A stretch of 34,836 nt of DNA from NCBI GenBank assembly GCA_021771815.1, contig JAETOE010000036.1:1-34836 (forward strand), given 5' to 3'. Of the stretch, positions 17,620 through 25,031 are shown in pieces (position 1 is the first letter of the stretch; every line of letters starts with the position of its first letter). Both the position numbers and the translations under genes were made by a program. The notes below the pieces were generated by a model. The model saw only the letters and a program-made list of their open reading frames with translations, was not told the DNA's origin and did not search any database. Origin of the DNA: Roseburia hominis. GTDB taxonomy: Bacteria; Bacillota; Clostridia; Lachnospirales; Lachnospiraceae.

Positions 17620-18110
17620 CGGACCAGTAAAAACGCTTGCGACACCGCCCTTTTGGGCGAGCAGTAATAAAGCCCTTATTAGGGCTTTGGGCAAACCACC
17701 AGTTGAACTGGTGGTTGCTGACTTAGAATATCGAATACCTTTTGAAAAAAATCCTGAAATATCCTCCAACTCAAAGTTCTCACCAAAAAAATTGTTAGTT
17801 TCTAATTTTCCTGATAGGGTTTGTCTTAGTTCCCCTAAATCGTCATCAAAAAAACCGTTTTCTCGATATAAATGTACTTTTGCACCATCTGCTTTAAAAT
17901 AAAATTGCATTGCATTATTTCTCCTCACATGACAAATCTGGTATTTCATCTGTCGAATCAAATGTATATTTATACTTTATATTCATTATTCACACTTGTT
18001 ATTCTCCATATTATATCATTTTTTGGCTGTAAAAGCCACCAGAATATTTTCCAGACCCGGTAGCCCGCAGGATTGCAAAAAAACTGGAAATTCAGCAAAA
18101 TGAAATAACC

Positions 18111-18152
18111 AAAAAACCCAGCAAATACGGCCATTACCGTAAATACTGGGTT
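18111..18152 (-). terminator. Terminator of tRNA-Leu
   Basis: On the minus strand AACCCAG...TACGG pairs with CCGTA...CTGGGTT, with small internal loops, and is followed by six Ts. It ends 11 bases past the tRNA 3' end. Confidence 0.8.
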
Positions 18153-18162
18153 CTTTTCTTAA

Positions 18163-18245
18163 TGCCGGCAGCGGGACTTGAACCCGCACGTGGTTGCCCA
18201 CAACAGATTTTGAGTCTGCCTCGTCTGCCATTCCGACACGCCGGC
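18163..18245 (-). tRNA. tRNA-Leu (anticodon CAA)
   Basis: Read on the minus strand, GCCGGCG at the 5' end pairs with TGCCGGC at the 3' end (one G-T wobble), with A as discriminator. The anticodon stem-loop GCAGA-CTCAAAA-TCTGT gives CAA. A long variable arm (TTGTGGGCAACCACG) marks a class II leucine tRNA, and the T arm is GCGGGTTCAAGTCCCGC. The length is 83 bases and CCA is not encoded. It reads UUG codons. Confidence 0.95.
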
Positions 18246-18300
18246 GCATATAGGGCGCAAACGAAATTGCCAATAAAATCGTTACGCTCAAACAAGAGAT

Positions 18301-18329
18301 ATTTTATCATAACATCTGAGGGATTGCAA
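18301..18329 (-). promoter_or_regulatory. Probable promoter of tRNA-Leu
   Basis: On the minus strand TTGCAA (18329-18324) and TAAAAT (18306-18301) are spaced by 17 bases, about 50 bases before the mature tRNA. Confidence 0.65.
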
Positions 18330-18331
18330 GT

Positions 18332-18370
18332 AAAAATATTCTATTTTTACTCGTAAAATAGAATATTTTT
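18332..18370. repeat. 16-bp perfect inverted repeat, AT-rich
   Basis: AAAAATATTCTATTTT (18332-18347) and its exact complement (18355-18370) flank a seven-base loop. It separates the divergent tRNA-Leu and XRE promoters and could insulate them, acting as a terminator in either direction, or be a protein-binding site. Confidence 0.7.
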
Positions 18371-18408
18371 GCCTGTAAAAAAGCACAAGTCATTTTAGGG
18401 GTTTTTCG

Positions 18409-18439
18409 TTGACAAAAGTTATCATATATGATAACTTTT
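18409..18439 (+). promoter_or_regulatory. Promoter with a 26-bp palindromic operator, XRE locus
   Basis: TTGACA at 18409-18414 and TAACTT at 18432-18437 with a 17-base spacer. The sequence from 18414 to 18439 is a perfect palindrome with half-site AAAAGTTATCATA, covering the whole spacer and the -10. A dimeric regulator bound there would exclude RNA polymerase. The downstream XRE protein is the obvious candidate. Confidence 0.7.
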
Positions 18440-18488
18440 TGAGTAGAGCGATAGAAGAAAAGCCGGAGTTTTCGGCAGATTTGAGGGA

Positions 18489-18716
18489 ATGATGAAGGAT
18501 GGTGAGAAGAACGCCGGCGCGCGCTACGAGGTCGTGGAGCAGCTTAAGAACGCGCGCCGGGCGCAGAACGTGACACAGGAGGTGCTTGCGGAGCGTGTCG
18601 GTACGAAGAAGTCCAATATCTCCCGTTTTGAGAGCGGTAGATACAATCCAAGTCTGGATTTTCTGATTAAGATGGCGGAGAGCCTTGGCAAGCAAATTCA
18701 TATTAAGATCAGTTAG
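18489..18716 (+). CDS. XRE-family helix-turn-helix regulator
   Basis: The 75-residue protein is little more than a Cro/C1-type HTH: QLKNARRAQNVTQEVLAERV, GTKKSNISRFESGRYNPSL, then FLIKMAESLGKQIHIKIS. This form resembles antitoxins of HigA/XRE type. It probably binds the palindrome in its own promoter. Start choice is uncertain: GAGGG almost touches the first of two consecutive ATGs, and an upstream out-of-frame stretch (AIEEKPEFSADLRE) ends in a TGA overlapping the start, which could mean coupling or a one-base frameshift in a longer protein. The unknown partner gene starts 26 bases downstream. Confidence 0.85.
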   Translation: MMKDGEKNAGARYEVVEQLKNARRAQNVTQEVLAERVGTKKSNISRFESGRYNPSLDFLIKMAESLGKQIHIKIS

Positions 18717-18742
18717 GAACAATAGAGGGAGGATGTTTATAG

Positions 18743-19027
18743 ATGACAAAGACATTGGGAGATGTAAGAGAGATTGACAAGGATGTGGAGCTGTGCCGGA
18801 CGACGAACGAGCGTATCAGCAATCAGGCGGCGCAGCTTTTGATTGAGAACCAGATTCCGTTTACACGCAACTGGGTCAAGATTCCGTTTTTTCTGCGGGA
18901 GAAGTACCGCGGTGCAAAGCAGATCTATATTATCCGCACAAACCGCAACCGTTACGGACAGGCGAGACGCACGATCGATCAGATGGAGGCGCCGTTTCGC
19001 AGGAGGCTGGTCATGAGTAATTACTAG
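18743..19027 (+). CDS. Unknown 94-residue basic protein, partner of the XRE gene
   Basis: No family recognised. It looks like a compact alpha/beta protein: helix (ISNQAAQLLIENQI), strand (PFTRNWVKIP), helix (FFLREKYRG), strand (AKQIYIIRTN), then a basic helix (RYGQARRTIDQM) and an Arg-rich end. The GGGAGG site before the ATG, the intact frame and the strong terminator behind it support a real gene. It is cotranscribed with the small XRE regulator under an autoregulation-type promoter, the arrangement of antitoxin-toxin pairs, though nothing in the sequence shows toxicity. The many Arg and aromatic residues could suit nucleic acid contact. Confidence 0.7.
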   Translation: MTKTLGDVREIDKDVELCRTTNERISNQAAQLLIENQIPFTRNWVKIPFFLREKYRGAKQIYIIRTNRNRYGQARRTIDQMEAPFRRRLVMSNY

Positions 19028-19040
19028 AACGGGAGTGAAG

Positions 19041-19120
19041 AAGGGGCTGCCACACTTAAGGCGTTTCTTTTCAGATAATCGGAATTATCGAGAAGAGTTG
19101 CTAAGTGCGGCAGCCCCTTT
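19041..19120. terminator. Long bidirectional terminator after the XRE locus
   Basis: AAGGGGCTGCC (19041-19051) and GGCAGCCCCTT (19109-19119) pair, extended by CACTTA/TAAGTG. The 40-base interior holds a smaller hairpin. It ends both the XRE locus and the convergent hemerythrin gene. Confidence 0.85.
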
Positions 19121-19147
19121 GTATTCAGCTTTTTGAAGCGGCTATAT

Positions 19148-19969
19148 TTAGCGCGCCGGGATTTTCTTGTCGGTATACATGATATGGTTGATGAGCCAGC
19201 CGAGCAGGAATTCAATGAGTCCTTCCATGTATTTCTGCGGGTCCTCGTCAAGTTCAAGGAGATTTACGCTCTCAAGCTTCGCGGCGAATGCGGCGTGGGC
19301 ATTCTTCTGAGATTCCAGTCCTTCGTAGCGGATGCTTTCCATGTATTCTTCCTCGTCCGTGAAATGGCGGATCGTGTAGTCCTTAAGTTCATTTAATATA
19401 TTGATGATCTCGTCGTAGCTGTCTGCGGAGATGCCGGAACGGACCAAACGGTACGCTTTTTCAACGATTTCAAAGAGCAGACGGTGTTCTTCGTCAATCA
19501 AATCAATGCCGGTCAGATAATCGTCAGTGAATTCACAGGGATTATCCCGGATCATCCATTCCTCGAGCGGAGGAAGCTTCCCGATCATGATGTCGCTGCC
19601 GATGATGTGGTGGTAGAGCCAGCGGGCGAGGAAGTCCATAAGTTCTTCAAGAACTGCCTGCTGATCATCCTCATTCTCAATATCGTGAAACAGGAAATCG
19701 CGGATTCTGTCACGAAAAATGGAGTGCTGCATGCGCTGTCGGATCAACTCGGGATCGCGGATCTGCTCCATGTAAGTCTCCTCATGAACGAAATGCGTCT
19801 CGGCGTATTCGTCCAGTTCCCCCAACAGCTCTTTGACTTTCTCGTAGCGGTCAGCCAGATATTCGTTGTGCAGCAGTAAAGTCGCTTTGTCGATCAGGGA
19901 AAAAAGATATCGGTGATCGTTATCTAACTGCTCAATTCCTATGATGCAGTCATCTGTAAAATGAAACAT
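19148..19969 (-). CDS. Tandem two-domain hemerythrin-like protein
   Basis: 273 residues forming two hemerythrin four-helix bundles. Domain 1 shows LDNDHRYLFSLID, HFVHEETYM, MQHSIF and LYHHIIGSD; domain 2 shows IDEEHRLLFEIV, HFTDEEEYM, NAHAAF and LINHIMYTD. Each has the diiron ligands except one: the first His of the HxxxH pair is Gln in both (QRMQH and QKNAH). Such proteins bind O2, NO or iron, and in anaerobes are thought to guard against oxygen. The start at 19969 leaves AAAGG nine bases upstream; the open frame also extends to a TTG at 19996. It is monocistronic, cytosolic, without a fused signalling domain. Confidence 0.88.
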   Translation of the reverse strand: MFHFTDDCIIGIEQLDNDHRYLFSLIDKATLLLHNEYLADRYEKVKELLGELDEYAETHFVHEETYMEQIRDPELIRQRMQHSIFRDRIRDFLFHDIENEDDQQAVLEELMDFLARWLYHHIIGSDIMIGKLPPLEEWMIRDNPCEFTDDYLTGIDLIDEEHRLLFEIVEKAYRLVRSGISADSYDEIINILNELKDYTIRHFTDEEEYMESIRYEGLESQKNAHAAFAAKLESVNLLELDEDPQKYMEGLIEFLLGWLINHIMYTDKKIPAR

Positions 19970-20057
19970 TTCAATCATCCTTTCGTGGGGTTCCAAAGCC
20001 GCGGCAAAGGAACAATTTATATCTATTTATTATAATACAGCGGCAGCAAAAGGTAAA

Positions 20058-20085
20058 CAAAAAAGAGGCGGCTGCCTCCTTTTCC
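20058..20085 (-). terminator. Terminator of the 46-residue ORF
   Basis: On the minus strand GAGGC-AGCC-GCCTC, extended by a wobble and an A-T pair, is followed by a T-run. It lies just past the stop of the small ORF. Confidence 0.7.
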
Positions 20086-20091
20086 ATAAAA

Positions 20092-20232
20092 CTACTTGTG
20101 CAATTCGACATTCTGCTCCTTTAAAATGAAATAGTCAATCAAGCGGTTTAAGGTATTCTGCTGTGTTTTGATAATTTTTCTGAAATTTTCGTTCTCTTTT
20201 GTTAAACGATGTAATTCCATATTCTCGTCCAT
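20092..20232 (-). CDS. Small 46-residue protein, unknown
   Basis: A charged N-terminal helix (MDENMELHRLTKENENFRKI) leads into an amphipathic helix (NTLNRLIDYFILKE). It could dimerise as a short coiled coil. Support that it is a gene: AAGGTGG five bases before the ATG, a well-formed promoter upstream, and an intrinsic terminator right after the stop. The open frame extends further upstream to 20304, but the ribosome site marks the internal ATG. It lies between the hemerythrin gene and the LtaS-type gene, with its own promoter. No function known. Confidence 0.7.
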   Translation of the reverse strand: MDENMELHRLTKENENFRKIIKTQQNTLNRLIDYFILKEQNVELHK

Positions 20233-20299
20233 ATTTACCACCTTACTTTTTTTTGCCTTATGGGAAATGTCGTCTGACAATTTGTGGAGCATATGTGCA

Positions 20300-20328
20300 A
20301 TCATAGTTTATGCGGTGTGGATTGTCAA
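20300..20328 (-). promoter_or_regulatory. Promoter of the 46-residue ORF
   Basis: On the minus strand TTGACA (20328-20323) and TATGAT (20305-20300) with a 17-base spacer. The start would lie near 20293, leaving a 60-base leader. Confidence 0.75.
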
Positions 20329-20549
20329 TTTAAATCGCGCGGCTTGTGAGAAAGATGCGGTATTGTAAACAAGATACGCCAAATTTTGCGTCATATTCGA
20401 CAAAATATAAAAGGGCGGAAAGACATGCGTCCGCGTAATTTATGAATTTTTTGCGAAATAAATAGGAAAACAAAGGGCAGTGTGCTAAAATAGCAGAGGT
20501 AATTTGAACTGGCAATGATGATTGTAGGAAATCGGTATGAGGCGTTGAC
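20329..20549 (+). promoter_or_regulatory. Upstream region of the LtaS-type gene
   Basis: This AT-rich stretch holds no convincing ORF. An extended -10, TGCTAAAAT at 20483-20491, is the best promoter candidate for the envelope genes; no clear -35 accompanies it. A weak GCGGA/TCCGC hairpin lies near 20415-20435. The ribosome site TGAGGCG precedes the ATG. Confidence 0.35.
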
Positions 20550-22475
20550 ATGAATTTAAATAAAAATATAAAAAACATTCTAAAATGCGGGGTGTGGGGA
20601 ATCGGGGCGCTGATTCCTCCGGCAGCTTTTTTTTACCTGCTGGAATGTTATACCCACAATCCGTTTGCAGAGGTGCGTCCGTGGGCGCAGCTTTTTAATG
20701 TCGTGCTGTTTGAACTGCTCGCGGGAATCCTGTTCTGCCTGACCGGACGGCTCCGGACCGCGTACCGGATCCTGGGGGGCGTCTCGATGGTGTACGGAAT
20801 TGCGAATGCATATGTAGTAAGGTTTCGGACGAATCCGATCGTGCCGTGGGATATTCTTTCCTGGCGGACGGCGGCGAGTGTGGCGGGAAATTATGATTTT
20901 GCCCCGGATAAACGGATGATCGTGGTGACGATCGGCTTTGTTGGAATACTCGCGGCGCTGTCTTTTGTAAAGCTTCGGATGACAGGGATCGCATTTTGGA
21001 AGCGCTGTATTCCGGGCGTATGCCTTGCGGGGGTGCTTGCTCTGTTTGCGGGCGTACTGCAGCAGGAGAGCTTTCAGAACGCGCACAGGTTGTACAATAA
21101 GCTGTTCACACCTGTATTCATGACTGAGGTGGACGGTATTCCGGTGACGTTCGTGATGAATCTTGCATATATGTCGATCGAGAAGCCGAAGGGATACAGT
21201 ATAGAGGAGGCGGAAGGGCTGTTGGCGCAGTACGGGGAGACGCCGGAGATATGGACGGATATGCCGGATGGAGGAACAGATGAGATACTTGTAAATGAAT
21301 TGGGCGCAGGAGCAGATGAGACGCTTGTGAATGAGCTGGATGAAGGAGTGTATGAGACACTTGTAAATGAGCCGGACGGGGAAGCGGACAGTGAACTTCC
21401 CAATATTATCGTTGTGATGAACGAGGCGTTTTCGGATCTTTCGGTGCTCGGCGATTTCCGGCCGAGCCGCGATGCCACGCCGTATTTGCACAGCCTGCAG
21501 CAGGGAGCGGATAATACCGTGACGGGAATGCTCAACGTGTCTGTCTGCGGCGGCAATACGGCGAACACAGAGTTTGAATTTCTGACGGGAAATACGATGG
21601 CGTTTCTGCCGCAGGGCAGCATTCCTTATCAGCAGTACATCACGGGCGAACGGCCGTCGATGGCAGCTTATCTGAAAGCGCTTGGTTATCGGACGGTGGC
21701 GACGCATCCCTACAACGCTTCGGGGTGGGAGCGCGACACGGTGTACCCGTGGCTTGGTTTTGACGAGAGCATATTTAAGGAAGACTATTACGGCGCGCAG
21801 TATGTGAGAGATTATGTCAGTGATCTGAGCTGTGTGCAGAAAATCATCCAACTGTATGAGGAAAAGGAAGAGGGAGTGCCGTTGTTCGTATTTAATGTTA
21901 CAATGCAGAACCACGGCGGCTATCAGGACATTTCCCCGAATTTTACGCCGGAGATTACGGTGGAAGGAACAGACAATGTTTCGCTGGAACAATACCTGTC
22001 TCTGACGGAGTTGTCGGATCAGTCGTTAGAGCAGCTCATTTCCTATTTTTCCGGTGTGGATGAGAAAACGGTGGTGGTATTCTTCGGAGATCATCAGCCG
22101 GGCGATGCGGTCGCCGAACCGATCCTGGCGATGAACGGCATGCACTGGAACACGCTGGATGAAGAGCAGCTTAAGCTGCGGTATCAGGTGCCGTATGTGA
22201 TCTGGGCGAATTATGATATCGAGGAGGAGCAGAATGCAGATACAAGCGCGAATTATCTTGGTGCCCAGGTGCTTGCGCGCGCGGGCGTGCCTGCGGACGC
22301 TTACCGGGATTTCCTGCTTGAGATGAAGGAGGAGTATCCGATTCTTTCGGCTGTGCGCACCGTGACGGCGGACGGAGCGGAAAGTCAGGTGAAAGAGGAG
22401 CAGGGAAAGATGGACAGTTACCGGAAACTGCAGTATTATATGTTGTTTGACTGGAAAGAGGAGTCTGGAGAATGA
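20550..22475 (+). CDS. LTA synthase family membrane sulfatase-fold enzyme
   Basis: The 641-residue protein has about five N-terminal membrane helices (to about residue 175) and an extracellular alkaline-phosphatase/sulfatase-fold domain from about residue 283. The metal and catalytic residues of LtaS are present: Glu292 in VVMNEAFSD, the nucleophile Thr337 in GGNTANTEFEF, and Asp514-His515 in FFGDHQPG. LtaS polymerises glycerol phosphate from phosphatidylglycerol; relatives prime the chain or transfer other phospho-groups. Here an acidic linker with three 12-residue repeats joins the two parts. The stop overlaps the start of the YfhO-type gene (ATGA), so the two are translationally coupled and likely act on the same surface polymer. 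Confidence 0.9.
   Translation: MNLNKNIKNILKCGVWGIGALIPPAAFFYLLECYTHNPFAEVRPWAQLFNVVLFELLAGILFCLTGRLRTAYRILGGVSMVYGIANAYVVRFRTNPIVPWDILSWRTAASVAGNYDFAPDKRMIVVTIGFVGILAALSFVKLRMTGIAFWKRCIPGVCLAGVLALFAGVLQQESFQNAHRLYNKLFTPVFMTEVDGIPVTFVMNLAYMSIEKPKGYSIEEAEGLLAQYGETPEIWTDMPDGGTDEILVNELGAGADETLVNELDEGVYETLVNEPDGEADSELPNIIVVMNEAFSDLSVLGDFRPSRDATPYLHSLQQGADNTVTGMLNVSVCGGNTANTEFEFLTGNTMAFLPQGSIPYQQYITGERPSMAAYLKALGYRTVATHPYNASGWERDTVYPWLGFDESIFKEDYYGAQYVRDYVSDLSCVQKIIQLYEEKEEGVPLFVFNVTMQNHGGYQDISPNFTPEITVEGTDNVSLEQYLSLTELSDQSLEQLISYFSGVDEKTVVVFFGDHQPGDAVAEPILAMNGMHWNTLDEEQLKLRYQVPYVIWANYDIEEEQNADTSANYLGAQVLARAGVPADAYRDFLLEMKEEYPILSAVRTVTADGAESQVKEEQGKMDSYRKLQYYMLFDWKEESGE
21279..21386 (+). repeat. 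Three in-frame 36-bp repeats in the LtaS-type gene
   Basis: Units at 21279, 21315 and 21351 encode DEILVNELGAGA, DETLVNELDEGV and YETLVNEPDGEA. They lie in the linker between membrane and catalytic domains. Synonymous changes separate the units, so the duplication is not very recent, but copy number may vary between strains. Confidence 0.85.
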
Positions 22476-24967
22476 AAAGGAAACTTTCGCTTGTGATGGC
22501 GTTTCTCATCCCGTTTTTGATCGCCGTCATCATCTGTATCGATCATGAAATCTATCCCTTCGGGGAGCAGTGTATGCTTCATATTGATATGTATCATCAG
22601 TACTGTCCGTTTTTTACGGAGTTTATGGAGAAACTGAAATCCGGGGGAAGTCTGTTCTATTCGTGGGACATTGGGCTTGGGGCGGACTTTGTGTCGCTGT
22701 ACGCCTACTATCTGGCGAGTCCGCTCAACTGGCTGATCGTGCTCTGCCCCAGAGGGTATGTCATTGAGTTTATGACATTATTGGTGTTGGTGAAAATCGG
22801 TCTGTGCGGGCTGACGTTTTCCTATTATTTGCAGCAGCATTTTGCCGTGTGGCAGGAAAAGCAGCTTCCCGGCGAGGTGTGCGCGTATGCGGCGGCGGTT
22901 TTCGGCACAGCGTATGCTCTCTCGGCGTTTATGGCGGCGTATGCGTGGAATATCATGTGGACGGACTGTATGGTGCTTGCACCGCTCGTGGTCTTAGGAC
23001 TTGAGCGTCTGGTAAAGGAGGGGAGACCTCTTTTGTACTATGCGGCGCTCTCGGTCTGCATTTTGAGCAACTATTATATTTCGATCATGGTCTGCATTTT
23101 TCTGGTGCTCTGGTTTCTGCTGTATTGGGCAGAGCACAGGCAGACGGGATATAGGGCGTGGCTTCGCTTCGCATGGTATTCGCTGCTTGCCGGGGGAACG
23201 GGGGCGGTGCTTATCATTCCGACCGCGATCGTACTTAGCTACAGCGGGGCGTCGGGAATTTCTTTGCCTGAGGGCATGGAATGGTATTTTCATATCGCTT
23301 CGGAGCTGGCACGGTCGCTGATGCTGGTGGAGACGTATACCGGGAATGCGCACTGGCCGAATCTGTACTGCGGTATGTTTGCGGTCGCGTTCTTTTTCCT
23401 GTTTTTGTGCAGCAAAAAGATCGGATGGAAGCGAAAACTCGCGGTGACAGGGCTGCTTGCGCTGTTTTGGATTAGCTTTGCGAACAATTTTCTGGATTTT
23501 ATCTGGCACGGACTTCATTTCCCGACATCCCTGCCGGGGAGACAATCGTTTTTGTATGTGTTCGTGCTGCTTGTGGCTGCGTACGAGGCGTTCGTGAATC
23601 TGAAGGGAAGTAAGCTGTGGCAGGCTGCCGCGGCATTTGCGGCGGGGGCGGCGTTTCTTGCGTTGTCGTATTTCTTTCTGGACGGGGAGACAATGGAGCG
23701 GGAGTCGGTCTATGTGAGCGCGGTATTTCTGGGAAGTTATCTTGCGCTTGCGGCGGGATATCTGATCGGAACAGAGAAGATCAGAAGGCTGATGCTTGCG
23801 GTCGGCGCGCTCGCGGTTATTGTCGAGCTGACGCTCAATTTTGATGTGACGGGACTTGAGACAACGGGCAGGACGTCCTATGTGGGACATCTCGCGGATT
23901 ACCGCGCGGTGTTAAAAGAGGTGGAAGAGCAGCAGGACGTCGGGGGAGAGGATGCGGTATTTTACCGGACGGAGGAGCTGGAACGAAAGACCAAGAATGA
24001 TGCGGCACTCTCCGGTTACCGCTCGGGCTCGCAGTTTTCTTCCCTGATGAATCTGAATGTAAGTCATTTCTATCAGGACGTCGGGATGGAGGGCGGCAAG
24101 AATTTCTATTGTGCCGGGGGAGCGACACCGCTGCTGTCGTCCATGCTTTCCATCCGCTATGTGCTCGCCGACAACGCGATGGAGGCAGGACCGCTTCGTA
24201 CGCTTGTGGCAGAGAGCGGCAGTACCTATCTCTATGAGAATGCGTATGTGCTTCCGCTTGGGTTTATGATGAGCGAGGAGAAGGTCACAGCATGGAATTA
24301 CGACGAGCTCGGGGACATCGGGGCACAGAATGTTCTTGCAAATCTTTTGGGCAGCGAGGAGACGATGCTCGTTCCTGTTGCATCGGTATCAGGTGTGGGA
24401 GAGTCGTCCTTCGACGTGAGCGAGGCGGGCTATTATTATGCCGATTATGACAAGACGACGGTGGATAATCTGACTGTGGAGACGAGCGGCGGCAGAACGC
24501 GCTCTTATACGAAAGTTTCACATGGCTATATGCTCGAACTTGGTTATTGTGAGGCGGGAGAGACGGTTAAGGTGACGAATACAAAGAATGAGACAGTCAC
24601 GCTGCATGTCTACTATTTGAATCTGGATGCGCTCCGTGTGGCGTTTCAGACGCTTTGCGCCCAGACCATGGAGCTGACAGCGTTTTCGGATACACGAATC
24701 GAGGGGAATATCTGGGTGGAGGAGCCGGGCAGACTGATTTTTTCCATTGCGCGTGAACCGGGCTGGACACTGTATGTAGACGGGAAAGAGACGGAGAGCG
24801 AGATTTTCGGGGAAGCGTTCTTAAGCGTCCATTTGGAACACGGCTTTCATGAAATCGAACTGAAATATGAGACGCCGGGAGTGCGGGCAGGCGCGGGGAT
24901 TTCGATTGTATGTATCCTTGCGGCGGGAGTCAGCATTGCGCTGCGCCGAAAAAGAAGTATGTCGTGA
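22472..24967 (+). CDS. YfhO-family multi-pass membrane protein
   Basis: 831 residues with about 12-13 membrane helices in the first 500 residues, then a large extracytoplasmic beta-rich domain and a final helix (GAGISIVCILAAGVSIALRR). The N-terminal EIYPFGEQCMLHIDMYHQYCPFF and YSWDIGLGADFVSLYAYYLASP are YfhO signatures. YfhO proteins have a GT-C-like layout and in some Firmicutes are needed to glycosylate lipoteichoic acid. The four-base overlap with the LtaS-type gene supports that role here. The sugar and acceptor cannot be read from sequence. The last bases run into the 31-bp repeats; no terminator is seen. Confidence 0.88.
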   Translation: MKRKLSLVMAFLIPFLIAVIICIDHEIYPFGEQCMLHIDMYHQYCPFFTEFMEKLKSGGSLFYSWDIGLGADFVSLYAYYLASPLNWLIVLCPRGYVIEFMTLLVLVKIGLCGLTFSYYLQQHFAVWQEKQLPGEVCAYAAAVFGTAYALSAFMAAYAWNIMWTDCMVLAPLVVLGLERLVKEGRPLLYYAALSVCILSNYYISIMVCIFLVLWFLLYWAEHRQTGYRAWLRFAWYSLLAGGTGAVLIIPTAIVLSYSGASGISLPEGMEWYFHIASELARSLMLVETYTGNAHWPNLYCGMFAVAFFFLFLCSKKIGWKRKLAVTGLLALFWISFANNFLDFIWHGLHFPTSLPGRQSFLYVFVLLVAAYEAFVNLKGSKLWQAAAAFAAGAAFLALSYFFLDGETMERESVYVSAVFLGSYLALAAGYLIGTEKIRRLMLAVGALAVIVELTLNFDVTGLETTGRTSYVGHLADYRAVLKEVEEQQDVGGEDAVFYRTEELERKTKNDAALSGYRSGSQFSSLMNLNVSHFYQDVGMEGGKNFYCAGGATPLLSSMLSIRYVLADNAMEAGPLRTLVAESGSTYLYENAYVLPLGFMMSEEKVTAWNYDELGDIGAQNVLANLLGSEETMLVPVASVSGVGESSFDVSEAGYYYADYDKTTVDNLTVETSGGRTRSYTKVSHGYMLELGYCEAGETVKVTNTKNETVTLHVYYLNLDALRVAFQTLCAQTMELTAFSDTRIEGNIWVEEPGRLIFSIAREPGWTLYVDGKETESEIFGEAFLSVHLEHGFHEIELKYETPGVRAGAGISIVCILAAGVSIALRRKRSMS

Positions 24968-24969
24968 TG

Positions 24970-25031
24970 TGTACAAAAAATTGGACAGATAGAACGAACA
25001 TGTACATAGAATTGGACAGATAGAATGGTAC
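24970..25031 (+). repeat. Two tandem 31-bp repeats
   Basis: Units start TGTACA at 24970 and 25001 and share AATTGGACAGATAGAA. TGTACA...TTGGACA resembles the ends of some IS3-type elements, so they may be remnants of an insertion sequence, but no transposase is present. They lie directly after the YfhO-type gene and before the 34-codon ORF. Confidence 0.75.

Larger units (their letters stand above)
17068..17724 (+). mobile_element. IS200/IS605-family insertion sequence (IS200 type, tnpA only), 657 bp
   Basis: The element carries one gene, a Y1 HUH transposase. The left end has the subterminal hairpin CCCCAGC-TAT-GCTGGGG (17072-17088) and the right end a hairpin AACCACCAGTT/AACTGGTGGTT (17694-17716), the kind of structures TnpA recognises on single-stranded DNA. 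A further hairpin AAAGCCCT-TATT-AGGGCTTT near 17664-17687 probably terminates transcription. The boundaries come from restoring the broken reading frame and are ambiguous by one or two bases. As expected for this family there is no terminal inverted repeat and no target duplication. Confidence 0.85.
16860..17910 (-). pseudogene. Unknown gene interrupted by an IS200-type element and frameshifted
   Basis: The 5' part (17910-17725) starts with an ATG ten bases after GAGGAG and encodes about 62 residues (MQFYFKADGAKVHLY, then ELEDISGFFSKGIRYS). It then runs into the right end of the insertion element. Removing 17068-17724 joins TCT to AGA in frame and continues RPFIKSSKGLNGVIEKNTFG as far as a TAA at 16989-16987. 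Beyond that, another frame continues plausibly (LRFFMDGCIHNVINLSPIEE and onwards) until it collides with the nucleosidase gene. So the gene has an insertion, probably a one-base frameshift, and a lost 3' end. I do not recognise the protein. AT-rich codon use differs from its neighbours, which suggests acquired DNA. Confidence 0.7.

Noticed and set aside
17546-17902. A 118-codon plus-strand frame crossing the right end of the insertion element
   Set aside because: It has no ribosome site and runs across the element boundary and antisense to the broken gene.
18163-18245. tRNA-Leu as an attachment site of an integrated island
   Set aside because: No integrase gene and no repeated tRNA 3' end were found on either side within the window.
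22994-23890. A 298-codon minus-strand frame inside the YfhO-type gene, and similar long antisense frames in the LtaS-type and DUF5685 genes
   Set aside because: They lie exactly opposite strong coding regions, lack ribosome sites, and have Arg/His/Pro-rich composition typical of shadow frames.
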